Below are positions 42,495 to 52,001 of a DNA stretch of 55,910 nt, in pieces. The notes beneath the pieces are model-generated. The model was not told where the DNA came from and searched no databases. It saw nothing but the letters and a program-made list of their open reading frames with translations. The number at the start of each line of letters is the position of its first letter. The stretch's first letter is position 1. The translations under genes and the position numbers were made by a program. Origin of the DNA: Kosakonia oryziphila (GTDB lineage: Bacteria; Pseudomonadota; Gammaproteobacteria; Enterobacterales; Enterobacteriaceae); assembly GCF_900094795.1 (NCBI RefSeq), contig NZ_FMBC01000023.1, forward strand, positions 1-55,910, given 5' to 3'.

Positions 42495-43093
42495 GCAGTA
42501 GCTGGCAGCAGGCCTGCGCCGCATGGCAAATCTACAGCGAAGAGATAGCGGCGCTGAACCGCCATCTTAACGAAACGCAGTGGCAGGCGCTAATGGCGGA
42601 GTTACGCGGTTGTCGCGGCAAAATTGCAGTCACCGGCGTTGGCACTTCCGGCATTGCGGCACGCAAAATTGCCCATATGCTGGCCTGCGTTGAGCGTCCG
42701 GCGATTTATCTCAACGCCACCGATGCTGCTCACGGCGATTTGGGTTTCCTGGATGCTAATGATCTGCTGATTATGTTGTCGCGTGGCGGAAATTCCGATG
42801 AGCTGACGCGGTTGCTGCCCAGTCTGACGGCGAAAGGCGTGGCGCTTATCAGCGTGACGGAAAACCCGGATTCAGCGATAGCCCAGGCCTCACGGTTGGT
42901 GATTTCAACCGGCGTTCGCCGCGAGATCGATCCGCTGAACATGCTGGCAACCACCTCGATTGTGCTGGCGCTGGCGATATTCGATGCCGCCTGCGCGTGC
43001 CTGATGAGCGAAAGTGGTTATTCGAAGGAGACATTGCTCGCCGTGCACCCCGGCGGTGATGTTGGCTTAACGTTAAGAAATAAAGCGATTTGA
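42491..43093 (+). CDS. SIS-domain sugar-phosphate isomerase (KdsD/GutQ-like, no CBS domains)
   Basis: A 200-residue SIS protein. G-V-G-T-S-G-I-A-A-R-K-I-A-H, Y-L-N-A-T-D-A-A-H-G-D-L-G-F and S-R-G-G-N-S-D-E correspond to the conserved core of D-arabinose 5-phosphate isomerases, including the H-G-D-L-G motif and the late H-P-G-G-D-V-G. It ends there, without the paired CBS domains of KdsD and GutQ. It could interconvert ribulose 5-phosphate and arabinose 5-phosphate, or act on another ketose phosphate made by the upstream kinase. It is the last gene of the cassette; no regulator gene is attached. Confidence 0.82.
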   Translation: MSSSWQQACAAWQIYSEEIAALNRHLNETQWQALMAELRGCRGKIAVTGVGTSGIAARKIAHMLACVERPAIYLNATDAAHGDLGFLDANDLLIMLSRGGNSDELTRLLPSLTAKGVALISVTENPDSAIAQASRLVISTGVRREIDPLNMLATTSIVLALAIFDAACACLMSESGYSKETLLAVHPGGDVGLTLRNKAI

Positions 43094-43137
43094 AACAATA
43101 AATTATACGGTCTGCGGTGTGTTGTGTATTCACTGTC

Positions 43138-43164
43138 CACCACCCGGAGTGGTGATGGTTTTTC
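43138..43164 (+). terminator. Terminator of the sugar cassette
   Basis: CACCAC (43138-43143) pairs with GTGGTG (43149-43154) around CCGGA. ATGG and then TTTTT follow. The stem is modest but placed 45 bases after the last cassette gene. Confidence 0.6.
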
Positions 43165-43165
43165 A

Positions 43166-43193
43166 GGCCCGATAAGCGTAGCGCTATCGGGCC
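43166..43193. repeat. REP-like palindrome between the SIS gene and putA
   Basis: GGCCCGATA pairs perfectly with TATCGGGCC around AGCGTAGCGC. The sequence resembles enterobacterial REP/PU units, which end in GCGC...TATCGGGCC-type stems and lie between convergent genes. It may stabilise or end putA transcripts as well. Confidence 0.65.
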
Positions 43194-43204
43194 TGTTCAC
43201 TGGT

Positions 43205-46200
43205 TTAACCTATGGTCATCAGGCTGGCATTACCACCCGCGGCGGCGGTATTGATGCTTAACGAACGTTCCAGCCACAGGCGTTCGAGCAGGATATGGCT
43301 TTCCCCGTGAGCAAAACCCTGCACCGAGACAATTGCGCCGTCGCGTGCGGCCACATTTTCACACAGCGTAACCAGTTGATCGGAATCACCATGGAAAATC
43401 ACTGCGTCAAATGCCTGCGCCATCAGCGCATCGGCCCTGGCAAACTGGATGCGCGTGCTGACCATCGGCGGAATCTGTTTTGCCAGATCGCGGTGCAGTG
43501 TGTCATCCGGCCACAGTAGCTGGCTACCGCAGGCGATTACCGCTGCCAGTTGTACCAGCGCATCCTGTTCGTTATCCGCAACGCAAAGCACGCGTTCGCG
43601 CGGTACCAGCGTCCAGCTATTACGCTCACCGGTCGGTCCTGGCAGCAGACGCTGAGTTCCGCTCTGCGCCAGCTCGGCAAACTGACGGCACAAAGCCTGT
43701 AATGCCGGACGATCGGTGGCCCATGCGCTGAGCGCTTCCAGCGGTTGCGTCATTGCATTTTTCATCCGGGCATCCAGCGGCGCGGTAGCATCATGGCGGG
43801 CGAGCGTTTTCAGTACCGCATTTTCCGGGCGGCTACCGAGCAGGCGATAGAGATAGAGCGGCCCGCCCGCTTTCGGCCCGGTACCGGATAACCCTTCGCC
43901 GCCAAACGGTTGCACGCCGACCACTGCGCCAACCATATTGCGGTTAACGTACAGGTTGCCGACGTGTGCGCTGCCGGTCACCTGAGCGATGGTTTCATCA
44001 ATGCGCGTATGTACGCCGAGTGTCAGACCGTAGCCGGAAGCATTGATCTGCTCAATCAACTGCGGTAATTGATTACGGTTGTAGCGTACTACGTGCAGTA
44101 CCGGCCCGAAGACCTCTTTCTGAAGCTCGTCGACGCTTTCCAGTTCAATCAGCGTTGGCGCAACGAAGGTGCCGGTACGCCATTCGCGGGCATCTTCGCT
44201 GTTTTCACGCACTGCCTGGAATACATTGCGGCCTTTGGCCTGCATCGCCTGAATATGTTTGTCGATATTCGTTTTCGCTTCGGCATCGATCACCGGGCCA
44301 ATATCGGTGGTCAGACGGCCTGGATTGCCCATCCGGCATTCAGCCATCGCACCGCGCAACATAGCCAACGTGTGATCGGCGATTTCATCTTGCAGACACA
44401 GCACGCGCAGCGCCGAGCAACGTTGCCCGGCACTGTCGAATGCGGAGGCCAGCACATCGACAACCACCTGTTCAGTGAGCGCCGACGAATCGACAATCAT
44501 CGCGTTCATACCGCCAGTTTCAGCGATCAACGGCGTCGGACGGCCCTGCGCATCGAGTCGCGTGGCGATGGTGCGTTGCAACAGGCTGGCCACTTCGGTT
44601 GAGCCGGTGAACATCACGCCGCGCACCCGCGCGTCGGAGGTGAGCCGTGCGCCGACGGTTTCGCCACGCCCCGGTAGCAATTGCAATACTCCGGCGGGTA
44701 CGCCCGCTTCCAGCAGAATGGCCACGCCTTGTGCGGCGATCAGCGGGGTTTGTTCCGCAGGTTTAGCCAGCACGCTGTTACCCGCCGCCAGCGCGGCGGC
44801 GATTTGTCCGGTAAAGATCGCCAGCGGGAAGTTCCACGGGCTGATACAGACCACCGGCCCTAACGGGCGATGGGTTTCGTTATCAAAATCAGCGCTGACC
44901 TGGCCTGCGTAATAGCGCAGAAAATCCACTGCTTCACGCACTTCGGCAATCGCGTTGCTGAAAGTTTTCCCGGCTTCACGTACCAGAATGCCCATCAACT
45001 GCGGCATTTGATCTTCCATCAGCACGGCGGCGCGTTGCAGAATGGCGGCACGTTCCTGCGGCGGTGTGGCGAACCAGATGGGCGCATGATTAACCGCATT
45101 ATTCAGCGCCTGTTCCATAATTTCATCACGGGCTTCCACCACATAACCCACCACATCTTTCGGCTCTGCCGGGTTGATCACCGCGAGTGGTTCGCCTTCC
45201 ATCACCATCTGCTCCAGCATCGGACGGGCATACCATTTTTGCGTGGCGCTGTTCAGCAACGAAGAAGAGAGCGATGCCAGTCGGTGCTCGTTCGCCAGAT
45301 CCAGACCGGCGGCGTTGATGCGTCCTTCACCATACAGGGCGCGGGGTAGTGGGATCTTCGGATGCGGCAGACCCACCTGGCCTTCCTGAGCGGCCAGTTT
45401 TTCCGCTTCCGCCACCGGGTCGGCCACCAGCGCATCGAGCGGTAATGTTGTATCGGCAATGCGGTTAACAAACGAGGTGTTGGCACCGTTTTCCAGTAGA
45501 CGCCTCACCAGGTAGGCCAGCAGGGTTTCATGCGTACCAACCGGTGCATAAATGCGGCATGGCCGGTTCAGTTTGCCGTCGGCAATTTTCCCCACGACCT
45601 GTTCGTACAGCGGTTCGCCCATGCCATGCAAACACTGGAATTCGTACTGCCCTGGGTAGTAGTTTTGTCCGGCAAGCTGGTAAATCGCCGCCAGCGTATG
45701 GGCGTTGTGAGTGGCGAACTGCGGGTAGATCAGGTTCGGCACCGCGAGTAATTTTTTTGCGCAGGCGAGGTAAGAGACATCGGTATACACCTTGCGCGTG
45801 TAAACCGGATACCCCTCCAGTCCCTCCATTTGCGCACGTTTGATTTCGCTGTCCCAGTAAGCGCCTTTGACCAGGCGGACCATCAGACGGCGGCGGCTGC
45901 GGGTTGCCAGGTCAGTCAGGTAATCAATGACAAACGGGCAACGCTTCTGGTAGGCCTGAATCACAAAGCCGATACCGTTCCAGCCTGCTAACTCTGGCTC
46001 AAAGCAGAGTTTTTCCAGCAAATCGAGGGAAATTTCCAGACGATCGGCCTCTTCGGCATCAATATTGATACCAATATCGTACTGGCGCGCCAGCAGGGTG
46101 AGGGATTTCAGGCGTGGATAAAGCTCTTCCATCACGCGGTCATACTGCGCACGGCTGTAACGCGGATGCAGAGCAGAAAGTTTAATTGAAATGCCCGGCC

Positions 46201-47164
46201 CTTCATAGATCCCGCGACCATTGGACGCCTTACCGATAGCGTTGATGGCCTGCTGATAGGAAACCATATAAGCCTGCGCATCAGCGGCGGTGAGTGCCGC
46301 TTCGCCCAGCATATCGTAGGAGTAGCGGAAACCTTTCTCTTCCAGCTTGCGGGCATTCGCCAGCGCTTCAGCGATGGTTTCTCCGGTGACAAACTGTTCG
46401 CCCATCAGGCGCATTGCCATATCCACGCCTTTGCGGATCAGCGGCTCGCCGCTTTTCCCGATAATGCGGTTCAGGGCGTGCGAAAGATTCGCTTCGTTGT
46501 GCGTAGAAACCAGCCGCCCGGTAAACAGCAGACCCCAGGTCGCAGCATTGACGAACAGCGACGGGCTGCGGCCAATATGCGACTGCCAGTTGCCGTTGCT
46601 GATTTTGTCGCGGATCAACGCGTCGCGGGTGGCTTTATCCGGGATGCGTAGCAGCGCTTCTGCCAGACACATCAGCGCCACACCTTCCTGCGAAGAGAGC
46701 GAAAATTCCTGCAACAGGCTTTGCACCATGCCAGCACGGCCGGAAGCGGTTTTCTGATTACGTAATTTTTCCGCTAACTGATAAGCCAGTTGATGGGCAT
46801 TTTCCGCTACCTGCTGCGGCAAACGAGCCTGCTCCAGCAGCATCGGCACCGCATCGGTTTCCGCCCAGCGCCAGGCACCGGTAATAGCGGCACGGGAAAC
46901 AGACTGCGGCAGGATCTGCTCGGCAAAATCGAGGAACGGCTGGTGGTTCTCGTCAGTCGGTACACCGCTTTCCTCATCCTGCGACGCAGCCCCTGGCGCG
47001 GCGGTCAGTTCCGGTAACCCTTCGCTGCGCTCCAGTTTCTCCAGATAATTAAAAATGGCCTGTTTAATTAACCAGTGCGGCGTACGGTCGATCGTTGCTG
47101 CGGCGGCTTTAATCCTTTCGCGCGTAGCGTCATCAAGCTTGACCCCCATCGTGGTGGTGCCCAT
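43205..47164 (-). CDS. putA: PutA, trifunctional proline catabolic enzyme and repressor
   Basis: A 1319-residue protein, about the length of E. coli PutA. The N-terminal ribbon-helix-helix DNA-binding domain covers residues 1-50 (T-T-T-M-G-V-K-L-D-D-A-T-R-E-R-I). The FAD proline dehydrogenase barrel runs from about 240 to 610 (R-L-V-K-G-A-Y-W-D-S-E-I-K-R). The P5C dehydrogenase domain follows from about 650 (A-E-T-G-G-M-N-A-M-I, catalytic Cys in G-Q-R-C-S-A-L-R), then a C-terminal ALDH-like domain. It oxidises proline to glutamate at the membrane, and without proline it binds the put control region and represses putA and putP. Start 47164 follows AGGAGCAAAGC. Confidence 0.97.
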   Translation of the reverse strand: MGTTTMGVKLDDATRERIKAAAATIDRTPHWLIKQAIFNYLEKLERSEGLPELTAAPGAASQDEESGVPTDENHQPFLDFAEQILPQSVSRAAITGAWRWAETDAVPMLLEQARLPQQVAENAHQLAYQLAEKLRNQKTASGRAGMVQSLLQEFSLSSQEGVALMCLAEALLRIPDKATRDALIRDKISNGNWQSHIGRSPSLFVNAATWGLLFTGRLVSTHNEANLSHALNRIIGKSGEPLIRKGVDMAMRLMGEQFVTGETIAEALANARKLEEKGFRYSYDMLGEAALTAADAQAYMVSYQQAINAIGKASNGRGIYEGPGISIKLSALHPRYSRAQYDRVMEELYPRLKSLTLLARQYDIGINIDAEEADRLEISLDLLEKLCFEPELAGWNGIGFVIQAYQKRCPFVIDYLTDLATRSRRRLMVRLVKGAYWDSEIKRAQMEGLEGYPVYTRKVYTDVSYLACAKKLLAVPNLIYPQFATHNAHTLAAIYQLAGQNYYPGQYEFQCLHGMGEPLYEQVVGKIADGKLNRPCRIYAPVGTHETLLAYLVRRLLENGANTSFVNRIADTTLPLDALVADPVAEAEKLAAQEGQVGLPHPKIPLPRALYGEGRINAAGLDLANEHRLASLSSSLLNSATQKWYARPMLEQMVMEGEPLAVINPAEPKDVVGYVVEARDEIMEQALNNAVNHAPIWFATPPQERAAILQRAAVLMEDQMPQLMGILVREAGKTFSNAIAEVREAVDFLRYYAGQVSADFDNETHRPLGPVVCISPWNFPLAIFTGQIAAALAAGNSVLAKPAEQTPLIAAQGVAILLEAGVPAGVLQLLPGRGETVGARLTSDARVRGVMFTGSTEVASLLQRTIATRLDAQGRPTPLIAETGGMNAMIVDSSALTEQVVVDVLASAFDSAGQRCSALRVLCLQDEIADHTLAMLRGAMAECRMGNPGRLTTDIGPVIDAEAKTNIDKHIQAMQAKGRNVFQAVRENSEDAREWRTGTFVAPTLIELESVDELQKEVFGPVLHVVRYNRNQLPQLIEQINASGYGLTLGVHTRIDETIAQVTGSAHVGNLYVNRNMVGAVVGVQPFGGEGLSGTGPKAGGPLYLYRLLGSRPENAVLKTLARHDATAPLDARMKNAMTQPLEALSAWATDRPALQALCRQFAELAQSGTQRLLPGPTGERNSWTLVPRERVLCVADNEQDALVQLAAVIACGSQLLWPDDTLHRDLAKQIPPMVSTRIQFARADALMAQAFDAVIFHGDSDQLVTLCENVAARDGAIVSVQGFAHGESHILLERLWLERSLSINTAAAGGNASLMTIG

Positions 47165-47579
47165 GCTTTGCTCCTGTTTTTTTGGCTATTTTGCTGTTCA
47201 GGCAGAAATATCCACCATGTTGCAACTTTGTGCAACCTTGTTAAATGTGACCTGGCTGGCAAGGTTAAAAATGAAATAAATGTTAATTACTGGTAACGGG
47301 GGATGGCGCTGGATAATTCACTGGCCAGGTAGGTTTTATGCGGTGGATAACACTTTTAAAAGGTGCAACCTTGAAAAGTGTGACAGAGTACAACCTATCG
47401 CAAAATGCTATCAAGCTCAGGATGAATTTGATGTAAATGCTGTGTTAAATCAATTGTGAATAAGTGAGGCTTCCGGCAGGATACGGCGCTTCTGATAATC
47501 AACACGCCCCATCACTACGTTCCGGTGATGGATAAAGCAGCAACATGATTTTGCTGACGAAGAATCTGGAGACTTCTTA
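47165..47579. promoter_or_regulatory. putA-putP divergent control region with PutA boxes
   Basis: The 415-base gap carries the PutA operator hexamer GTTGCA, or its complement, at four places. GTTGCAAC at 47219-47226 holds two overlapping copies, TGCAAC is at 47231-47236, and TGCAAC is at 47364-47369. E. coli has five such boxes between the same genes, so the arrangement is conserved. No coding frame is supported here. The putP leader ends CTGGAGACTTCTTA just before its ATG. Confidence 0.8.
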
Positions 47580-49088
47580 ATGGCAATGAGCACACCGATG
47601 CTGGTGACTTTTCTTGTTTATATCTTTGGCATGATATTGATCGGTTTTTTCGCCTGGCGTTCGACGAAGAATTTTGACGATTATATTCTCGGCGGCCGCA
47701 GCCTGGGGCCGCTGGTCACCGCGCTTTCAGCCGGGGCGTCCGATATGAGTGGCTGGTTGCTGATGGGGCTGCCGGGCGCGATTTTTATCTCCGGAATTTC
47801 GGAAAGCTGGATCGCCATTGGCCTGACGCTGGGGGCGTGGGTCAACTGGAAACTGGTGGCCGGGCGTCTGCGCGTGCATACTGAGGCGAACAATAATGCG
47901 CTGACATTACCGGATTATTTCACCGGTCGTTTTGAAGATAAAAGCCGTCTGCTGCGCATTATTTCCGCCGTAGTGATACTTGTCTTCTTCACTATTTATT
48001 GTGCTTCCGGTATTGTGGCGGGCGCACGTCTGTTCGAAAGCACCTTCGGCATGAGCTATGAAAGCGCGCTCTGGGCTGGCGCGGCAGCCACCATTATTTA
48101 CACCTTTATTGGCGGCTTCCTGGCGATTAGCTGGACCGATACGGTGCAGGCCAGTCTGATGATTTTCGCGCTGATCCTGACGCCGGTGATTGTCATTATT
48201 ACGGTGGGCGGTTTCGGTGATTCGCTGGAAGTAATTAAGCAAAAAAGCATCGAAAACGTCGACATGCTGAAGGGGCTGAATTTTGTCGCCATCCTGTCGT
48301 TGATGGGCTGGGGGCTGGGTTATTTTGGTCAGCCGCATATTCTGGCGCGCTTTATGGCCGCTGATTCCCACCACACAATTGTGCATGCGCGCCGTATCAG
48401 CATGACCTGGATGATCCTCTGCCTGGCCGGTGCGGTCGCCGTGGGTTTCTTTGGCATCGCCTGGTTCAGTAACAACCCGTCGCTGGCGGGCGCGGTCAAT
48501 CAGAACTCCGAACGCGTGTTTATCGAGCTGGCGCAACTGTTGTTCAACCCGTGGATTGCGGGCGTGCTGCTTTCTGCCATCCTCGCGGCGGTAATGTCGA
48601 CGCTGAGCTGCCAGTTGCTGGTTTGCTCCAGTGCGATCACCGAAGATTTCTACAAAGCGTTTTTGCGTAAAGGCGCCGGCCAGACTGAGCTGGTGTGGGT
48701 GGGGCGCGCAATGGTACTGCTGGTGGCGGTAATCGCTATTGCGCTGGCGGCAAACCCGGAAAACCGCGTGCTGGGACTGGTAAGTTACGCGTGGGCTGGT
48801 TTCGGCGCGGCATTTGGCCCGGTGGTGCTGTTCTCGGTGATGTGGTCGCGGATGACCCGCAACGGCGCGCTGGCGGGGATGATTATTGGCGCAGTAACGG
48901 TCATTATCTGGAAACACTACGGCTGGCTGGATCTGTATGAAATCATTCCGGGCTTTGTGTTCGGCAGCCTGGGTATTGTGGTGTTCAGCCTGTTGGGCAA
49001 AGCGCCTTCCGCGGCGATGCAGCAGCGTTTTGCCGAGGCCGATGCGCATTACCACTCGGCACCGCCGTCCCGTTTACAGGCGGAATAA
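47580..49088 (+). CDS. putP: PutP, sodium/proline symporter
   Basis: A 502-residue SSS-family transporter with about 13 helices. The N-terminal Y-I-L-G-G-R-S-L-G-P and S-A-G-A-S-D-M-S-G-W contain the Na+ site residues, G-G-F-L-A-I-S-W-T-D follows, and the A-A-V-M-S-T-L-S-C-Q-L-L-V helix carries the second sodium-binding serine/threonine pair. It imports proline for PutA and is divergent from putA under shared PutA control. The start at 47580 has GGAG at a workable distance. A clear terminator follows. Confidence 0.97.
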   Translation: MAMSTPMLVTFLVYIFGMILIGFFAWRSTKNFDDYILGGRSLGPLVTALSAGASDMSGWLLMGLPGAIFISGISESWIAIGLTLGAWVNWKLVAGRLRVHTEANNNALTLPDYFTGRFEDKSRLLRIISAVVILVFFTIYCASGIVAGARLFESTFGMSYESALWAGAAATIIYTFIGGFLAISWTDTVQASLMIFALILTPVIVIITVGGFGDSLEVIKQKSIENVDMLKGLNFVAILSLMGWGLGYFGQPHILARFMAADSHHTIVHARRISMTWMILCLAGAVAVGFFGIAWFSNNPSLAGAVNQNSERVFIELAQLLFNPWIAGVLLSAILAAVMSTLSCQLLVCSSAITEDFYKAFLRKGAGQTELVWVGRAMVLLVAVIAIALAANPENRVLGLVSYAWAGFGAAFGPVVLFSVMWSRMTRNGALAGMIIGAVTVIIWKHYGWLDLYEIIPGFVFGSLGIVVFSLLGKAPSAAMQQRFAEADAHYHSAPPSRLQAE

Positions 49089-49101
49089 CACGCCATTGAC
49101 G

Positions 49102-49126
49102 AAAAACCCGCAGCGGCGGGTTTTTC
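49102..49126 (+). terminator. Terminator of putP
   Basis: AAAAACCCGC (49102-49111) pairs with GCGGGTTTTT (49116-49125) around AGCG. The A and T arms make it usable in both directions. Confidence 0.9.
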
Positions 49127-49187
49127 TATTGCTAAATAATTGTAATTACGCTGTTATCTCAGAACAAATAACAATGAGGATAGCAAT

Positions 49188-49616
49188 ATGAAGTTAAAGA
49201 CAGGGTTCACCGCGCTGGTGGTTGCAGGTTTGCTGGCAGGCTGCGCGGTGCCGACAGCGAAACAGAGCGTGAATATGCAAACCTGCAAGGTTGAAAACCA
49301 AATGCAACAAACCACGCTCTATTACGGTTTAACTCGACAGGGCGGTAAATTGATTACCGCTCAGGAGTGGCAACAGTATGTGGATAACGATGTTACACCG
49401 CGTTTTCGTGATGGTTTAACGACTTTCGATGCCCAGGGGCAATGGCTGGGCAGCAACGGGAAAGTGACGAAAGAACCGAGCAAGGCGCTGATGCTTATCC
49501 ACAGCGTGGACGCACAAACTAATGCGAAAATTGATACATTGCGCGAGATTTATAAATCACACTTCGCACAGGAATCGGTGATGCGCGTGGATCAGCCGGT
49601 TTGCGTTCAGTTCTGA
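49188..49616 (+). CDS. DUF3574 lipoprotein
   Basis: A 142-residue predicted lipoprotein. The signal peptide ends in the lipobox L-L-A-G-C with Cys19. The mature part reads T-T-L-Y-Y-G-L-T and W-Q-Q-Y-V-D-N-D-V-T-P-R-F-R-D-G-L-T, typical of DUF3574 proteins. The residue after the lipid Cys is Ala, so outer-membrane sorting is expected. Function is unknown. It stands alone between terminators. Confidence 0.82.
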   Translation: MKLKTGFTALVVAGLLAGCAVPTAKQSVNMQTCKVENQMQQTTLYYGLTRQGGKLITAQEWQQYVDNDVTPRFRDGLTTFDAQGQWLGSNGKVTKEPSKALMLIHSVDAQTNAKIDTLREIYKSHFAQESVMRVDQPVCVQF

Positions 49617-49623
49617 TTTGAAA

Positions 49624-49650
49624 CCCCTCTCCCGCAGGCGAGAGAGGGGG
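49624..49650. terminator. Bidirectional hairpin between the lipoprotein and NupC-like genes
   Basis: CCCCTCTC pairs with GAGAGGGG across about 10-12 bases in the convergent gap. The T tract is weak on both sides, so it may be a moderate terminator or an mRNA end stabiliser. Confidence 0.5.
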
Positions 49651-49657
49651 AAGCCCC

Positions 49658-50842
49658 TTACAGCACGATACCCGCAAAAGCGGCGGAGAGCAGGCTTACC
49701 AGTGTTGCCCCGTAGACCAGGCGCAGGCCAAAGCGGGAGACCGAATTGCCTTGCTGCTCATTCAACCCCTTAATGGCGCCCGCGACGATGCCAATTGAGG
49801 CAAAGTTGGCAAATGACACCAGGAACACTGACAAAATCCCCAATCCGCGCGGCGTCATCTGTGCGGCGATTTTTTGCAGTTCAATCATCGCCACAAATTC
49901 ATTAGCCACCAGCTTGGTAGCCATGATGCTGCCAGCATGCAGCGCATCACTGAGTGGAATACCTATCAACCAGGCTAACGGATAGAAAACATAGCCGAGG
50001 ATTTGCTGGAAACTGATACCGAATAGCGCAGAGAAAAGGGCGTTAACGGCGCTAATCAGGGCGATAAAGCCGATCAGCATTGCCAGAATAATCATCGCTA
50101 CTTTGAAACCTGCCAGAATATACTCACCGAGCATTTCAAAGAAACTTTGCGATTCGTGGAGTTTTTCCAGTTTTATTTCGGCTTCCGCTTCCGGGCGCGC
50201 GGGATTAATGACCGACAGCACGATAAAAGTGCTGAACATATTCAGGATCAACGCTGCGACCACATATTTCGCATCCAGCATGGTCATATACGCGCCGACG
50301 ATTGACAGCGAAACCGTCGACATTGCCGTGGCGGCCATGGTGAACAGGCGGCGTGAAGAGAGGTCGCCGAGTATCCCTTTGTAGGCAATGAAGTTTTCGG
50401 ACTGACCAAGAATCAGCGAACTGACGGCGTTAAAAGATTCCAGCTTGCCCATACCATTCAGTTTCGACAGCAGGGTGCCGATCAGACGAATAAAAAAAGG
50501 CAGGATGCGCCAGTGCTGCAAAATGCCGATCAACGCCGAAATAAAAACGATGGGGCACAGTACACCAAGGAAAATAAATGCCAGCCCTTTTTCGCTCATG
50601 CCGCCGAAAACAAAACCCGTGCCTTCAGCAGCGAATTTCAGCAGCGCTTCGAAGAAACTGGAAACATATTTAATCAGCGTTAACCCGCTTTGCGCATGCA
50701 GGAAAAACCAGGCCAGCACTATTTCGATGACGATCAATTGCAGAATAAAGCGAAAACGAATTTGTCGCCGATCGAAACTCACCAGCCAGGCGAGCGCGAG
50801 GATCACGACCAGCGCCAGCAGAAAGTGTAGAAAGTTAATCAT
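49658..50842 (-). CDS. NupC-like concentrative nucleoside transporter
   Basis: A 394-residue CNT-family nucleoside:H+ symporter. [11 protein letters not shown] is the hairpin region with the nucleoside-binding Gln/Glu, and [13 protein letters not shown] is the C-terminal binding motif; both are shared with E. coli NupC. It differs from NupC at many positions and the locus is not the nupC locus, so it is probably a paralogue. It imports pyrimidine and possibly purine nucleosides. The start at 50842 has a poor ribosome site. It is divergent from efeU. Confidence 0.87.
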   Translation of the reverse strand: MINFLHFLLALVVILALAWLVSFDRRQIRFRFILQLIVIEIVLAWFFLHAQSGLTLIKYVSSFFEALLKFAAEGTGFVFGGMSEKGLAFIFLGVLCPIVFISALIGILQHWRILPFFIRLIGTLLSKLNGMGKLESFNAVSSLILGQSENFIAYKGILGDLSSRRLFTMAATAMSTVSLSIVGAYMTMLDAKYVVAALILNMFSTFIVLSVINPARPEAEAEIKLEKLHESQSFFEMLGEYILAGFKVAMIILAMLIGFIALISAVNALFSALFGISFQQILGYVFYPLAWLIGIPLSDALHAGSIMATKLVANEFVAMIELQKIAAQMTPRGLGILSVFLVSFANFASIGIVAGAIKGLNEQQGNSVSRFGLRLVYGATLVSLLSAAFAGIVL

Positions 50843-51042
50843 ATCTCTAATTTTGCAGATAAATGGGGGAAGTATTTAGCCATAGCCGCAAGGTGCGGTA
50901 AACATAAAGTTAATGTTTTGTAAGCTAAGTTGTTGCTTTATTTCAACCCTTTCTGCATAAGGGCCGCTTCGCCAGGGTTAGCCTGCTATCCGTTTACATC
51001 CAGTTATTATTCTCGTCATATTTCGCTTGAGTTTCTCGTTTT

Positions 51043-51061
51043 CGTAATGATAATCACTATC
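51043..51061. promoter_or_regulatory. Fur box upstream of efeUOB
   Basis: CGTAATGATAATCACTATC matches the 19-bp Fur consensus GATAATGATAATCATTATC at 16 positions. It lies 58 bases upstream of efeU, so iron-bound Fur should repress the operon. In E. coli this operon is also controlled by CpxR, which I could not locate. Confidence 0.85.
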
Positions 51062-51118
51062 AATGTAATTTACTTTTCTTTGCAACCATTGACCGCACAT
51101 GACTCAGGGGCGTTCTCC

Positions 51119-51952
51119 ATGTTTGTTCCATTTCTTATTATGTTGCGTGAAGGCCTCGAAGCGGCGCTGATCGTCAGTCTGATTGCCAGTTACCTGAAAC
51201 GAACCCAGCGCGGACGCTGGATTGGGGTGATGTGGATTGGCGTTTTTCTTGCCGCCGCGCTCTGCCTCGGACTAGGGATTGCCATTAACGAAACTACCGG
51301 CGAGTTTCCACAGAAAGAGCAGGAGCTGTTTGAGGGAATTGTCGCGGTGATTGCCGTCGTGATCCTCACCTGGATGGTGTTCTGGATGCGCAAGGTGTCG
51401 CGTAACGTCAAAGTACAGCTTGAGCAGGCGGTAGATAACGCGCTGGCACGCAGTAATCATCACGGTTGGGCGCTGATTTTGATGGTTTTTTTCGCCGTCG
51501 CGCGTGAAGGGCTGGAATCGGTGTTCTTTCTGTTGGCGGCATTCCAGCAAGATCTCGGTATCTGGCCGCCGCTTGGCGCAATGCTTGGGCTGGCAACAGC
51601 CGTAGTGCTGGGCTTTCTGCTCTACTGGGGCGGGATCCGCCTTAATCTCGGCGCATTTTTCAAATGGACCAGTCTGTTTATCCTGCTGGTGGCCGCCGGC
51701 CTGGCGGCTGGCGCTATCCGCGCTTTCCATGAAGCCGGTTTGTGGAATCAATTCCAGAATCTGGCTTTCGATTTAAGCAATGTGCTCACCACGCATTCGC
51801 TGACGGGAACCTTGCTGGAAGGCATTTTTGGTTATCAGGAAGCACCGAGCGTTAGTGAAGTCTTTGTCTACTTTGCCTATTTGATCCCGGTGCTGGTGCT
51901 GTTTGTTTTGTCTCCACGCTCAGGTGCGCAGCCTTCGCAGGCAGCCTCCTGA
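51119..51952 (+). CDS. efeU: EfeU, ferrous iron permease (FTR1/OFeT family)
   Basis: A 277-residue membrane protein with about seven helices and the two iron-binding R-E-G-L-E motifs: R-E-G-L-E-A-A-L near residue 10 and [10 protein letters not shown] near residue 130. The intact length is notable, because efeU is frameshifted in E. coli K-12 but functional in other strains. I chose the ATG at 51119, giving the normal length; the frame is open further upstream but that part spans the Fur box. It is first in efeUOB. Confidence 0.94.
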   Translation: MFVPFLIMLREGLEAALIVSLIASYLKRTQRGRWIGVMWIGVFLAAALCLGLGIAINETTGEFPQKEQELFEGIVAVIAVVILTWMVFWMRKVSRNVKVQLEQAVDNALARSNHHGWALILMVFFAVAREGLESVFFLLAAFQQDLGIWPPLGAMLGLATAVVLGFLLYWGGIRLNLGAFFKWTSLFILLVAAGLAAGAIRAFHEAGLWNQFQNLAFDLSNVLTTHSLTGTLLEGIFGYQEAPSVSEVFVYFAYLIPVLVLFVLSPRSGAQPSQAAS

Positions 51953-52001
51953 TGATTTTCACTGCTTTGTAGTTACAACATACTTATTTAAGGGAAGGGT
52001 C

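Noticed and set aside
43205..47164. Several plus-strand open frames of 60-180 codons across putA
   Set aside because: They lack ribosome sites and protein family features, and they mirror the codon bias of putA on the opposite strand.
47907..49055. A 382-codon minus-strand open frame opposite putP
   Set aside because: It is a His/Gln/Arg-rich shadow of putP with no recognisable domain; putP is certain.
51272..51751. 159-codon minus-strand frame opposite efeU
   Set aside because: No start signal and no recognisable domain; it reflects codon use of efeU.
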